A stretch of 64,000 nucleotides of DNA from the NCBI GenBank assembly GCA_020628165.1, contig JAHDFM010000020.1, forward strand, positions 1 through 64,000. The letters run 5' to 3'. Positions 1 to 8,205 of this stretch are shown piece by piece. A model generated the notes under the pieces. That model searched no databases and had not been told where the DNA came from. It saw nothing but the letters and a program-made list of their open reading frames with translations. The position numbers and the translations under genes were made by a program. This DNA is from Bdellovibrionales bacterium (GTDB taxonomy: Bacteria > Bdellovibrionota > Bdellovibrionia > Bdellovibrionales > UBA1609). Numbering within the stretch: the stretch's first letter is position 1; each line of letters starts with the position of its first letter.

Positions 1-30
1 TATCAGTAACTTATAAAAAATAATTTTTCT

Positions 31-45
31 CCGGGCCAATAAATT
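31..45. repeat. Short dispersed repeat CCGGGCCAATAAATT
   Basis: The first ten bases, CCGGGCCAAT, recur exactly at 898-907. The 11-mer GCCAATAAATT recurs at 1108-1118, and in both of those copies it is followed three bases later by CCAAT. A shorter match, GGGCCAATAA, lies at 54741-54750. The copy here sits at the broken 5' edge of the S41 peptidase fragment, so it may mark an old junction. The match is short and could partly be chance. Confidence 0.4.
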
Positions 46-250
46 GTGCCAATCGGAAATTTTAGTACCTGCTTGTATTAGATCTAGTGGTAAAAGCACT
101 ATAGACTTTTTTGAGTACTTCCCAAATGTAACTACAGTAGGTCAAAATACAGCTGGTATGATTCACTTTGGTAACATAGGTTGGATTGAATTACCCTATA
201 CTAAATTAAACAACAGATGCCTACTAAGTACAATAGCTAAGGACAAATAA
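44..250 (+). pseudogene. C-terminal remnant of an S41-family (tail-specific-like) peptidase
   Basis: The 68-residue reading frame contains RSSGKSTIDFFEYFPNV followed by TVGQNTAGM. This resembles the S41 core in which the catalytic Ser of an 'SSGE' segment precedes 'lpNvtlvGenTaG'. No PDZ domain or N-terminal half exists: in this frame a stop lies at 14-16, and the fragment opens with TTG inside the repeat at 31-45. After the conserved part the frame ends in unrelated residues, which suggests a frameshift. I read it as a decayed gene, not a functional peptidase. An intact gene broken only by the window edge is ruled out by the upstream stop. Confidence 0.5.
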
Positions 251-304
251 AAGACGAACTCGCCTTAATAAGTACTCGTCCATACTGCTCAAGCAATACT
301 GAGA

Positions 305-895
305 TTATATCAATAGCTCATTTTTAACTGTTTCAAGATATAAATTATAATCTTTAAAAACTTTAGAAGCTTTATCATTTAATAAGTTACCTGTCTCAAA
401 ATCATCTACGGCATCTTGATATTTTATTCTCCTAATTGAATATCCATCAGCTCCTTTGATTGGAAAAGTTCCATTAGCCATTAATTTTATAAAATCATCT
501 ATTGAGTCCCAAAACACAGAAAAAGAATCATCAATTTTTTTTGAATGATATCTCTTCGTTTTATCTTCATAATTTTTTTTAACTAAATCATGAAAGCTGT
601 AATACTGCTCAGCTTGAAAGACATTATTTAAATCTTGTTCATCAAGTAATAGTTTAATCAAACTATAGTTAGGAGATTTATCTTTTAGCTCTTCAAAATT
701 TTTTATATCTGCTTTTACCTTTGAGTTATTTTTCTCATTCCATCTCCCAGCATAAAACCCAACCCCCGGACCTACTACTAATGCTAGGAGCGGATAAACA
801 TCTTTCAAAAAAGTAACTACATCATTAAATCCCATACAAAAAGTATGTTTTAAATATATTTTATTTACAATCTCAAGACCATATTTCCCGACCAC
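305..895 (-). CDS. Hypothetical protein with one N-terminal membrane segment
   Basis: A 196-residue protein of unknown function. Around residues 33-50 it has a hydrophobic stretch (VYPLLALVVGPGVGFYAG). A charged, Lys/Asp-rich soluble region of about 140 residues follows, predicted mostly helical and presumably cytoplasmic. The GTG start at 895 lies next to a CCGGGCCAAT repeat copy. An internal ATG at 835 would put the membrane segment right at the N-terminus and is a reasonable alternative; neither has a convincing Shine-Dalgarno sequence. I recognise no family. It is isolated, with no operon partner. Confidence 0.6.
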   Translation of the reverse strand: MVGKYGLEIVNKIYLKHTFCMGFNDVVTFLKDVYPLLALVVGPGVGFYAGRWNEKNNSKVKADIKNFEELKDKSPNYSLIKLLLDEQDLNNVFQAEQYYSFHDLVKKNYEDKTKRYHSKKIDDSFSVFWDSIDDFIKLMANGTFPIKGADGYSIRRIKYQDAVDDFETGNLLNDKASKVFKDYNLYLETVKNELLI

Positions 896-897
896 TT

Positions 898-1278
898 CCG
901 GGCCAATCTTGCTACAATTACAGACAAATAAGTATAAAAAAAAGGATATAAGTTTTCACAATAAGCTATTGATATAACAAATCAATACTAAAAAATTACA
1001 TTTGAACACTGAAGCATTGCTTTATCTTTGGGTCCAGTTCAAATTTGGTGTCAGGCACCAGTATTAGATTTAATTTTAGTAATTTACAAAGAGTGCATAA
1101 ACTTTGAGCCAATAAATTAAACCAATGGCACATAAACTAACCTACAAAGTAGTTTGTATCACCTATCTTATAGGTTATTAGTAACTATGATTGAATCACT
1201 TTTCAGAAGTCTAAAACAGGCAAGATTCTGTTTTTAATAAGCTATAGGTATTCTTAACTATTCAACAGGATGAAACTT
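898..1278. other. Gene-free stretch with small repeats
   Basis: This gap between a minus-strand and a plus-strand gene holds the repeat copies at 898-907 and 1108-1118 and the TGGTGTCAGGCACCA palindrome at 1046-1060. I see no RNA gene or further coding sequence. Confidence 0.5.
1046..1060. repeat. Interrupted palindrome TGGTGTCAGGCACCA
   Basis: TGGTG and CACCA arms flank a TCAGG centre, so the element can form a small hairpin. The core GGTGTCAGGCACC is one I associate from memory with small dispersed palindromes in diverse bacterial genomes, sometimes linked to REP-associated (Y1) transposases. Only one copy was noticed here and no transposase is nearby, so mobility is inference. Confidence 0.4.
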
Positions 1279-1911
1279 ATGACAGCAAAGCAAAACAATA
1301 AAATCAAAGCCATAGTTTTTGATGTAGATGGCGTACTTATACATAGCAAAGATTCAAACGGTGATTTCTACTGGAAAAAGACCATCCGTGAAGATCTAGG
1401 AATTAGTAAAGAGCAAACGAAGTTATTTTTCAAAGACTACTGGACAGATGTTGGTGCTGGTAAAATCGACACTCTTGATGCTATTGACCAATTTTTAAAA
1501 TCAATTAGCTCGAAATTAAAGCCTGAAGACTTTTTAAATTACTGGCATGAAAAAGACTCAAATATAAACATAGATACTATAAATTTTGTAAAAGAACTAA
1601 AGGACCTTGGCTTTAAACTTTATATTGGAACCAACCAAGAAAAATATAGAACAAACCACCTTTGGAACAAATTAAGATTTAAAAACTTATTTGATGAAAT
1701 ATTTCCAAGCTACAAAGTTGGCTTTGAAAAGCCTGATATATATTACTTTAAATTCATCGAAGAAAGCCTTAACCTTACAGGAGAGCAAATTATCTTTATA
1801 GATGACACTGAAAAAATAGTAAGTTCAGCTCTTTCTTTGAACTGGAATGCATTTTTACACACAGATGTTACAAAAACTAAAGAATTTGTTTATAATTTAA
1901 TAAAAACATAG
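1279..1911 (+). CDS. HAD-superfamily hydrolase (phosphoglycolate-phosphatase-like)
   Basis: A probable small-molecule phosphatase acting in the cytoplasm. HAD motif I is FDVDGV (nucleophile D15, acid/base D17), motif II is GTNQ, the motif III Lys lies in FEKPD, and motif IV is the acidic IDDTE. The helical insert after motif I is the C1 cap of the beta-phosphoglucomutase/phosphoglycolate phosphatase group. I chose the ATG at 1279 because AGGA ends eight bases before it; an ATG at 1270 overlaps that AGGA. It is followed seven bases later by the lipocalin-like gene, so the two are probably cotranscribed. The substrate cannot be inferred. Confidence 0.8.
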   Translation: MTAKQNNKIKAIVFDVDGVLIHSKDSNGDFYWKKTIREDLGISKEQTKLFFKDYWTDVGAGKIDTLDAIDQFLKSISSKLKPEDFLNYWHEKDSNINIDTINFVKELKDLGFKLYIGTNQEKYRTNHLWNKLRFKNLFDEIFPSYKVGFEKPDIYYFKFIEESLNLTGEQIIFIDDTEKIVSSALSLNWNAFLHTDVTKTKEFVYNLIKT

Positions 1912-1918
1912 GTGCTAG

Positions 1919-2275
1919 TTGATTTATAAAAAACTAATAGGAACATGGAAGTTAAAAAAGTTTTCTAATATAAATAATGGCAAAATCATTGATTGGACTG
2001 GCCCCTGCCACGGGCATTTAATTTATACTGAATATAAGTATGTTTCTGCTTCGATCAATAAATCTACAAATAATTTGTCGAAAGATAGCTTTTACTTCGC
2101 CAAGGTTGCAATCATTAATGAATCAACTGTCACACACACTTTGCTTGAGTCCTCTATAAGCACTAGAATAGGAACAACACATGTTAGAACGATCAATTGG
2201 GACAACAACGATTTAGTCATTAGCGGAAAGGGCCTAACTGGAGACATTCAGTTAACTTGGACACGAGAAAATTAA
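1919..2275 (+). CDS. Lipocalin-like domain protein
   Basis: A small (118 residue) single-domain protein. It opens with the lipocalin-like signature LIGTWKLKKF, followed by GHLIYTEYKYVSA, which matches the 'lvGtWrLvsf ... GyliYtpdGym' pattern of the Lipocalin_5-type family found in many bacteria. There is no signal peptide, so it is probably cytoplasmic. The start is TTG with a weak upstream AGG. It lies between a HAD phosphatase and a GNAT-Nudix fusion, all on one strand with small gaps. Ligand unknown; members of this family have no well-defined enzymatic role. Confidence 0.65.
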   Translation: MIYKKLIGTWKLKKFSNINNGKIIDWTGPCHGHLIYTEYKYVSASINKSTNNLSKDSFYFAKVAIINESTVTHTLLESSISTRIGTTHVRTINWDNNDLVISGKGLTGDIQLTWTREN

Positions 2276-2324
2276 GATAAATATTCATATGAAAATTTGT
2301 AATGAATGGCAGGAGTCTATTGAG

Positions 2325-3266
2325 ATGACATTTAGTAATTATAAGATAAGAGATGCCAACAGTCATGAGGATGATCTTCTGTCTCAATTAGCACTGAGGT
2401 CTAAAGCTATCTGGGGATACGATGATGACTTCATGAAGGCTTGTGAACCTCACATCAAAATTGATAAAGATTATATTAGCAATTGGCCAGTTGTCGTTAT
2501 TGAGATTAACGGTGAAGTCGTTGGATTTTATTCTTTAAAAGTAATCTCTAATGAAAACAGGCTCGACAACTTGTGGATTGAACCAAAATATATTCGAAAA
2601 GGCTTTGGGAAAATTTTGTTCGAAGATGCAGTTCATCGCTCAAAAAAATTAAATTGGAGTTACTTTAGGCTCGCTGGAGAAAAAAAAGCAATCATATTTT
2701 ATGAAAAAATGGGAGCAAAACTTATTGGCCAAATTCCTTCACGCTTAGGCAAAGGGATCACGCTTCCACATATGGAATATAATCTTGTAGAAAATAATGT
2801 CTCTGATGAAGACAAATACTATAAAAGCTTGCCAAAGATCAGAAGTGCTTCTGGTGTGCTCATTAAAAATAATAAAAAATATCTCATTATAAAACCATCC
2901 TACCGCAACTACTGGGAGATCCCAGGTGGAGTTGTTGAACATGGAGAATCTCCACTAGAAGCTGCTATCAGAGAAACTAAAGAAGAAACAAATTTAGATA
3001 TTAAGATTGACTCTCTTGGTATTGTAGACTTCAAATCGGAGGAGGGCTTTAAAGGTGACGCTATCCATTTTATATTTACTGGCTCAATAAAAGAAGATTC
3101 ACCAAAAATTAAACTTCGAGCTGGTGAGATAGAAGACTATAAATTTGCAACTAAAGAAGAAGTTCTAACAATGCTTCACGAGCAAGTTGCGATGAGAGTA
3201 AAAGCTATCCTACAAAACACAAATAGCCTGCCAATTTATTCTGAGTATGGCTTGCCAGCAATATAA
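2325..3266 (+). CDS. GNAT acetyltransferase - Nudix hydrolase fusion
   Basis: Two enzymes in one chain. Residues about 5-150 are a GNAT N-acetyltransferase: a beta-strand core with GEVVGFYSL, LWIEPKYIRKGFGKILF (acetyl-CoA loop, R-x-x-G-x-G-like) and IIFYEKMGAKLIG. Residues about 170-305 are a Nudix hydrolase carrying a near-canonical Nudix box (GGVVEHGE, then RETKEET), with Asn replacing the usual Gly after EET. I chose the ATG at 2325 because AGGAG lies nine bases upstream; the ATG at 2289 has no ribosome-binding site. Each family is common alone. The fusion suggests cleaning and acetylation of one nucleotide-like or antibiotic-like substrate, but that is inference. Confidence 0.8.
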   Translation: MTFSNYKIRDANSHEDDLLSQLALRSKAIWGYDDDFMKACEPHIKIDKDYISNWPVVVIEINGEVVGFYSLKVISNENRLDNLWIEPKYIRKGFGKILFEDAVHRSKKLNWSYFRLAGEKKAIIFYEKMGAKLIGQIPSRLGKGITLPHMEYNLVENNVSDEDKYYKSLPKIRSASGVLIKNNKKYLIIKPSYRNYWEIPGGVVEHGESPLEAAIRETKEETNLDIKIDSLGIVDFKSEEGFKGDAIHFIFTGSIKEDSPKIKLRAGEIEDYKFATKEEVLTMLHEQVAMRVKAILQNTNSLPIYSEYGLPAI

Positions 3267-3325
3267 ATTTAAATAGCTACACAAACCTAAGATTAATAAG
3301 TTACTTTTTTTTGCTAAAGATATTT

Positions 3326-4129
3326 TTAATTATCATTTGGTATGATATAAAAGCCAATCTCGTCGTCACCTTGAGCACCTAAAAATGCTCTTCCAGAATA
3401 AAAATTACCTGGCCCAATACCAAGCTCAACTTGTGGGTCAGATTTACTGTAACCATCAATCAGATTATCAGCTTCATTGAACCCTAACCAAGTGGGTACA
3501 TTGTGTTTACGTAGGTAATCAAAAAGCTGTATAGAAGCGACAACATTAAGATTTGGTGAAATCATCATAACCAAATCATAAGGTGACTCTTCATCTAGAG
3601 ATTTAACCACATCATCAACATATGTTAAGCGGTTATTAAACTCTTGTTCAACTTGACCTATATTTTTTGCGTGAGCAGATAGATTAAATAAATTAGATTG
3701 ATCTCTCTCCAGTTTTTCATCCACATATGACCAATCAGACGCTGCAAACACACCTGTTAAGTTCGATAATCCAATCATAATGTCATCAGGCAAATCTGCT
3801 GCCATTATCTCTATATCTGGACGAGCCATTAATGGAATCAGCCATTCATAAAAATTAACATAAGAGCCAACTATTAAAATTTTTCCCTTATCAGGTATAA
3901 GCAACCTCGACTCAAAAAGCCGAAACATTGTTTCTTCTGGAGATAGGTTTTCATTGCCAAGGTCTTGAAAAAGCTTTTGAACAGATGTTAACTTTAATTC
4001 AGTGGTGATATCACCAATTATTTGATTACAAAAAGAAACTGCTTCTGAATTAGTGTTATTAAAAGTATTTGCATACGCAAATTGGTTCATCATCACCAAA
4101 AATATTATTAAATAGAATTTAGTTTGCAT
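3326..4129 (-). CDS. Exported protein of unknown function
   Basis: A Sec signal peptide is visible: Lys4, the hydrophobic run FYLIIFLVMM, then a probable cleavage after AYA around residue 20. The mature part (about 245 residues) contains a Rossmann-like pattern: a strand KILIVGSYVNFYEWLIPLM, a second strand IEIMAADLP and a later strand YDLVMMISPN. This is reminiscent of a nucleotide- or SAM-binding fold, but no diagnostic motif is present and such folds are unusual after export. Two Cys residues are present, one in the N-terminal half of the mature region. No operon partner. I do not recognise the family. Confidence 0.6.
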   Translation of the reverse strand: MQTKFYLIIFLVMMNQFAYANTFNNTNSEAVSFCNQIIGDITTELKLTSVQKLFQDLGNENLSPEETMFRLFESRLLIPDKGKILIVGSYVNFYEWLIPLMARPDIEIMAADLPDDIMIGLSNLTGVFAASDWSYVDEKLERDQSNLFNLSAHAKNIGQVEQEFNNRLTYVDDVVKSLDEESPYDLVMMISPNLNVVASIQLFDYLRKHNVPTWLGFNEADNLIDGYSKSDPQVELGIGPGNFYSGRAFLGAQGDDEIGFYIIPNDN

Positions 4130-4442
4130 AAATTGTCACTTTTATTAAATAGATAGACAAATTTTTAAGCCCAACTTGTTTACAAAGACTTTGATTACAG
4201 ACATTGCAACTCAAGTGCCATACTGACTAAATTAACACGAACCATGTCACTTCTAGAGAATCAATAAAAAACTCTTCAGCAAACCCATAAAATAGACTCC
4301 CTTTAAAACAAAAAGAAGATAAGTACCACCCTAAGTCCACCAAGAAAAACATAATTAATGTAGGCGCCACCCTGCTACAAAAACATCTAAGCTATCAATA
4401 TTATTATAGTATATTTTATTTGATAAAAAATTATTTTTTCAT
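4130..4442. other. Gene-free intergenic region
   Basis: This is the divergent spacer between an exported-protein gene and the GntR operon. It is AT-rich, with no open reading frame or RNA-like structure that I can support. The regulatory signals of the GntR operon begin at 4443. Confidence 0.4.
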
Positions 4443-4489
4443 TTGACCCAAACTGCTTCTTTGTACTACTACATACTAGCACAAAGAAG
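4443..4489 (+). promoter_or_regulatory. Promoter with 34-bp palindromic GntR/YtrA-type operator
   Basis: A -35 TTGACC (4443-4448) is followed after 18 bases by a possible -10 TACTAC (4467-4472). An imperfect palindrome spans 4456-4489: the outer arms CTTCTTTGT and ACAAAGAAG are perfect, and inner bases CTA/TAG also match. It covers the -10 and runs into the ribosome-binding site (AAGAAGG) of the regulator gene. A YtrA-type repressor bound here would block both transcription and its own leader, so the arrangement points to autorepression. Confidence 0.6.
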
Positions 4490-4494
4490 GTGAC

Positions 4495-4875
4495 ATGAAA
4501 TTAATAGTCGATACAAAAAATATAACCCCTGTTTACAAACAGATTATTGATCAGATTACAGTTGCAATTATTAATGAGGAGCTCAAAGAAGGCGCGCAGC
4601 TTCCGTCTATTCGGCAAATTGCTAAAGATTTAGCTATAAACCCAAACACTGTGGCTAAATCTTTTCAAGGCCTCGAGGCATCACAACTCATTATTTCAGC
4701 GGGACGAAAGGGTTCTTTTATTCATAGCAATGCCATAGAAAACATAAAAGAAATGAATACAGCTCAGCTTCAACAAGTTTTAATTGATGCCATTAATCAG
4801 TGCAGAGATCTCGGCTTCGAAAATCAAAAAATTAAAAAAGTTTTTAATCAATTAATTTCAGGAGAAAAAATATGA
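4495..4875 (+). CDS. GntR-family transcriptional regulator, YtrA subfamily
   Basis: A 126-residue winged-helix repressor. The N-terminal about 70 residues carry the GntR signature: PVYKQIIDQI, LPSIRQIAKDL, NPNTVAKSF and GRKGSFI. The short C-terminal tail (about 50 residues) lacks any ligand-binding FadR or UTRA domain, which defines the YtrA type. Its stop overlaps the next gene's start by four bases (ATGA), so the two are translationally coupled. YtrA regulators usually control neighbouring membrane-transport operons and their own promoter; the 34-bp palindrome immediately upstream fits that. Confidence 0.85.
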   Translation: MKLIVDTKNITPVYKQIIDQITVAIINEELKEGAQLPSIRQIAKDLAINPNTVAKSFQGLEASQLIISAGRKGSFIHSNAIENIKEMNTAQLQQVLIDAINQCRDLGFENQKIKKVFNQLISGEKI

Positions 4876-5699
4876 CAGAACAAGGTGTATTAATTTTTAT
4901 TTATTTAATTCAAGTTATCGTTTTTCAATTTTTTACGACACCACTTATGTCTAAATTAAGTTACAAACAAGCATTGGCTAAAAATAAACAGTGGGTCCTA
5001 GAAAATAATAATATTTTACAAAAATTCCCGCCTCCAAAGTTTAACTTAAGTTACATCGCAGGAATCATACTTCTATTTATACTTGGTTATGGGGCTTATG
5101 TAGGTAACTCTAAGCTATTAAATGCTGTAAATAGTTTTTCAATATTGATCTTGCTTTTTCAGACTTTTGTTATCGACCCTAGGTATTCTAGGGAAATTAA
5201 AAGCTTTATCCCTGAGCCAGCCATCAAGGAAGCAAATTTAGAGCCTCGGTTATTTTCAACTTATCTCAGTGCTACAAAAAGGTACGTATTGACAGCCCTT
5301 GCAATCGTATCAGTGACCTTATGGGGGGCTGTTCTCTTTACTAATAATGTAAGCCTAACAAAGGAGTTGGTTGTAGATTTCAGTTCTTCATTCATTCTTA
5401 TTATTTGCTTTTATTCTGTTCTTGTTTACACAATAAACAGGAGCCCATTAAAAACTTCATTAGAAGCAAGTAAATATTACCGATTATTAGAAATTAAATT
5501 TCTGTATTATTCTTTAATTATATTATTCATGAGAAGTATTTACATGGGATGCATTTACATTTCTGAGTCACTCAACCTTTGGCCATTTCATTCCATTTTA
5601 AATAACTTGTTTTTTACTTTGATTCCATTAATTACATTTGCATGGTTCTGTTTTGATAAAAACATTAAAGAATTAGCTAATGAAAGTTTTGTGAGTTAG
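4872..5699 (+). CDS. Integral membrane protein coupled to the YtrA-type regulator
   Basis: A 275-residue protein with about six predicted membrane segments, including VLIFIYLIQVIVFQFF, YIAGIILLFILGYGAYVG, FSILILLFQTFVI, YVLTALAIVSVTLWGAVLF, FILIICFYSVLVYTI and the C-terminal LFFTLIPLITFAWFCF. No ATP-binding or channel motif is visible and I recognise no family. Unlike the typical ytr locus, there is no ABC ATPase gene beside it, so the regulated function could be this membrane protein alone. It is coupled to the regulator by a four-base overlap. Confidence 0.7.
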   Translation: MTEQGVLIFIYLIQVIVFQFFTTPLMSKLSYKQALAKNKQWVLENNNILQKFPPPKFNLSYIAGIILLFILGYGAYVGNSKLLNAVNSFSILILLFQTFVIDPRYSREIKSFIPEPAIKEANLEPRLFSTYLSATKRYVLTALAIVSVTLWGAVLFTNNVSLTKELVVDFSSSFILIICFYSVLVYTINRSPLKTSLEASKYYRLLEIKFLYYSLIILFMRSIYMGCIYISESLNLWPFHSILNNLFFTLIPLITFAWFCFDKNIKELANESFVS

Positions 5700-5930
5700 T
5701 ATAAAAATGAGCAGTTAACACAAACTAAATCATCGCTGAGGCCAACTCAAGCCTTATACTATTTACCATATTTATAATTATGTTCAGATATAAAGAACGG
5801 AATATTGCGCCCTACCGAACCTGAGCACTTAAAAGCTTTAAAACTATATAGAAATGACCATAAAATTGAATATTTATAATTTTTATGTCATATAAAATTT
5901 ATCTAATTTAATCTTTACGAGAGGTCACAT

Positions 5931-7250
5931 ATGACACTTAAATTTTTACTATTATCTTTATCTATAACTTTACTCAGCTGCGCAACAACACCCACAACCC
6001 TTACAAACAAATACCCTGAATTAAATAACTACCTGTCAGTCATCAGCGAAAAAGAAAAGGCCATGGGAGAACTTCTTTTTCTTGAAGAAGGAAAGGTGGT
6101 CTATAAAAATACGTATGGATTTTTAGATCAAAAGATCAATTCCATTTATAGAGTCGGTTCCATCACAAAAACATACACTGCTGTACTAATAATGAAATTA
6201 GTCGAGTCAGGGCAACTTTCATTAAATACTAAAATAAATATATTTTTTCCCGAAATCCCTAATTCAAATATGATCACAGTCGAACACTTATTAAGACACC
6301 GAAGTGGTCTCGTAAATTTTACCAGCGATGAAATTTATCAAAAAATCTTACCTAATCAACAAACAAGAAAAGATATGATTCAACTTTTCGTAAAACTTGG
6401 AACTGAGTTTAATCCTGATGAAAAATTCAAATACTCAAACACCGGGTACGTCTTACTTAGCTATATTTTAGAAGATATTCATAAACAGAATTTTTCTGAA
6501 GTTCTAAAAAAAGAAATCACACAGCCAAATGGTCTTGCAAATACGTTTCTGTACAAAAAAGAAGCACCACAAGTAAACGAAGTCATCAGTTATCAACTGT
6601 CAGACAAATGGGCCCCTAATACAAACACTCATCAAAACGTTCCGTTAGGGGCTGGTTCTATAGCGTCTACCACCGAAGAATTAAGTCGTTTTTTATGGCT
6701 TTTGTTTAATAACAAATTATTGAGCAAAACATCGACCGACTTGATGAAAACAATAGTAGATGGCTATGGTCTGGGTTTATTTAAAGTGCCGTACAACAAA
6801 AAATTTGGCTTTGGACACACAGGAGGTATCGATGGCTTTAGATCTCAGGCTTTTTATTTTGAAGAAGATAACTTTATTATTGTTAACTTAACAAATGCTC
6901 TTGATTTTCCAGTGAATGACCTACTACTTGCTAGCTTAAACGGTTACTACGGCAATAAAATTAATATACCTGAGTTTCCAGATAAAATTAAATTACCTTC
7001 ACCAATTCTCAAATCTTATGTTGGACTTTACAAAAGTAAAGAACTCCCCCTTGATATAACTATTTCGATAAAAAATGACACACTATTTGCCCAAGGTTCA
7101 GGACAGCCAGCCATTCCGGTAACCCCCATTACTAAAGTTGATTTTATAAACCAAGCTTTTGGCGCTAAGTTTACATTTAATTCAAGCGTCAACGAAATGG
7201 TGTTGAGTCAAGGTGGCAAAAAATTTAACTTCAAAAGAGTTAAGAATTAA
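5931..7250 (+). CDS. Serine hydrolase lipoprotein (beta-lactamase class C / S12 family)
   Basis: A penicillin-binding-protein-like serine hydrolase anchored by a lipobox (LLSC, Cys17). The three S12 motifs are present: S77-I-T-K80 with the catalytic Ser, Y168-S-N170, and H296-T-G298 in the KTG position. An extra C-terminal beta domain (from about residue 345) is typical of esterase/D-aminopeptidase-like members such as EstB and AmpH relatives. It likely acts on peptidoglycan peptides, D-amino acid peptides or esters on the periplasmic face of a membrane. The start has GAGAGG upstream. It heads a stretch of exported proteins but is monocistronic. Confidence 0.85.
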   Translation: MTLKFLLLSLSITLLSCATTPTTLTNKYPELNNYLSVISEKEKAMGELLFLEEGKVVYKNTYGFLDQKINSIYRVGSITKTYTAVLIMKLVESGQLSLNTKINIFFPEIPNSNMITVEHLLRHRSGLVNFTSDEIYQKILPNQQTRKDMIQLFVKLGTEFNPDEKFKYSNTGYVLLSYILEDIHKQNFSEVLKKEITQPNGLANTFLYKKEAPQVNEVISYQLSDKWAPNTNTHQNVPLGAGSIASTTEELSRFLWLLFNNKLLSKTSTDLMKTIVDGYGLGLFKVPYNKKFGFGHTGGIDGFRSQAFYFEEDNFIIVNLTNALDFPVNDLLLASLNGYYGNKINIPEFPDKIKLPSPILKSYVGLYKSKELPLDITISIKNDTLFAQGSGQPAIPVTPITKVDFINQAFGAKFTFNSSVNEMVLSQGGKKFNFKRVKN

Positions 7251-7330
7251 TTTTTATAGATTTATTTAGCCTTGATTAGGCTCTCAGACATTTACTCAGT
7301 TGTAGTATAAATATTTTAGGTGATTACGGT

Positions 7331-8086
7331 TTGGATTATTTAAAAGTGGTTTTATTCGTATTGGTCATTAGCTTTATGTGCGTACCTATTAATACTCTAG
7401 CTGATGAGTCAATCACATTCACACCTCACATAACCATTGAAGCATTAACCAAGAAACAATGGTCCCTTAGCCTTAACAAGTTTCCTGGAGCCAATTTAAA
7501 TACAAGTTTTTTATTGAGCTCCATCTCAATTTCTGTGCATGATCGTTTAGAAATCGGGACAGCTCCTGCGTTTTATTTTGTTGATAACCATAAATACAAC
7601 ATCAACTTAAAGTACAATTTCTATCGAGGTCGCCAGTTTCAATGGGCCCTTGGGTTGTCTCAAGTTAAATATAGATTGGAAGATAATGATTTTCCGAATG
7701 CTGACTTCACCATTAATAACTTAATTCTAGCCGTCAACTATCATCCAAGCTTCCTAAGGTTAAAATTTGGTATCTTTTACGGCGTTGTTTCACAACGTCT
7801 AGAGAAAGTCGACGCTCTCACACAAGCGCTGTCTTACAATTCAAAACGAGAGTTCGGCATTGATATTTCATATCCTTTTAAAAATAACATCGATGTTACT
7901 TTAGGGTTTGGTCGAATCAGAGATTCTGGCGTAAATGCTGATGAACCTGTTAACTTTGGCTTCGGCCCAAGTGTTCGCTTCTATAGAAAAAACAGTTTCT
8001 TCTCAACGCCGACAGCAGGCCTCCACTACACTCCTGAAACAAAAGAATTTCAATATTTACTGTCTTCATCGATTTCGCTGGATTAA
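7331..8086 (+). CDS. Exported beta-rich protein, possible outer-membrane barrel
   Basis: It starts with TTG behind AGGTGA at a good distance. A signal peptide (VVLFVLVISFMCVPINTLA) is probably cleaved before DES. The mature region of about 225 residues alternates polar and hydrophobic residues in strands such as ISISVHDRLEIGTAPAFYF, YNINLKYNFYRG and IDVTLGFGRIRDSG, a pattern common in outer-membrane barrels. It ends in SSSISLD without the classic C-terminal aromatic residue, so a barrel is likely but not certain. No family recognised. It follows the serine hydrolase by about 80 bases. Confidence 0.55.
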   Translation: MDYLKVVLFVLVISFMCVPINTLADESITFTPHITIEALTKKQWSLSLNKFPGANLNTSFLLSSISISVHDRLEIGTAPAFYFVDNHKYNINLKYNFYRGRQFQWALGLSQVKYRLEDNDFPNADFTINNLILAVNYHPSFLRLKFGIFYGVVSQRLEKVDALTQALSYNSKREFGIDISYPFKNNIDVTLGFGRIRDSGVNADEPVNFGFGPSVRFYRKNSFFSTPTAGLHYTPETKEFQYLLSSSISLD

Positions 8087-8205
8087 ACTTTAAATCTTTG
8101 ATGTCTGTGTCTCATGTACGCCTTTGACCTAAAATCTTTTGTCTTTTATTGAAACGTTTTAACAATTTCCCCCTAAATTTTAAAGAGCCTAGTTATAATT
8201 TTTAT

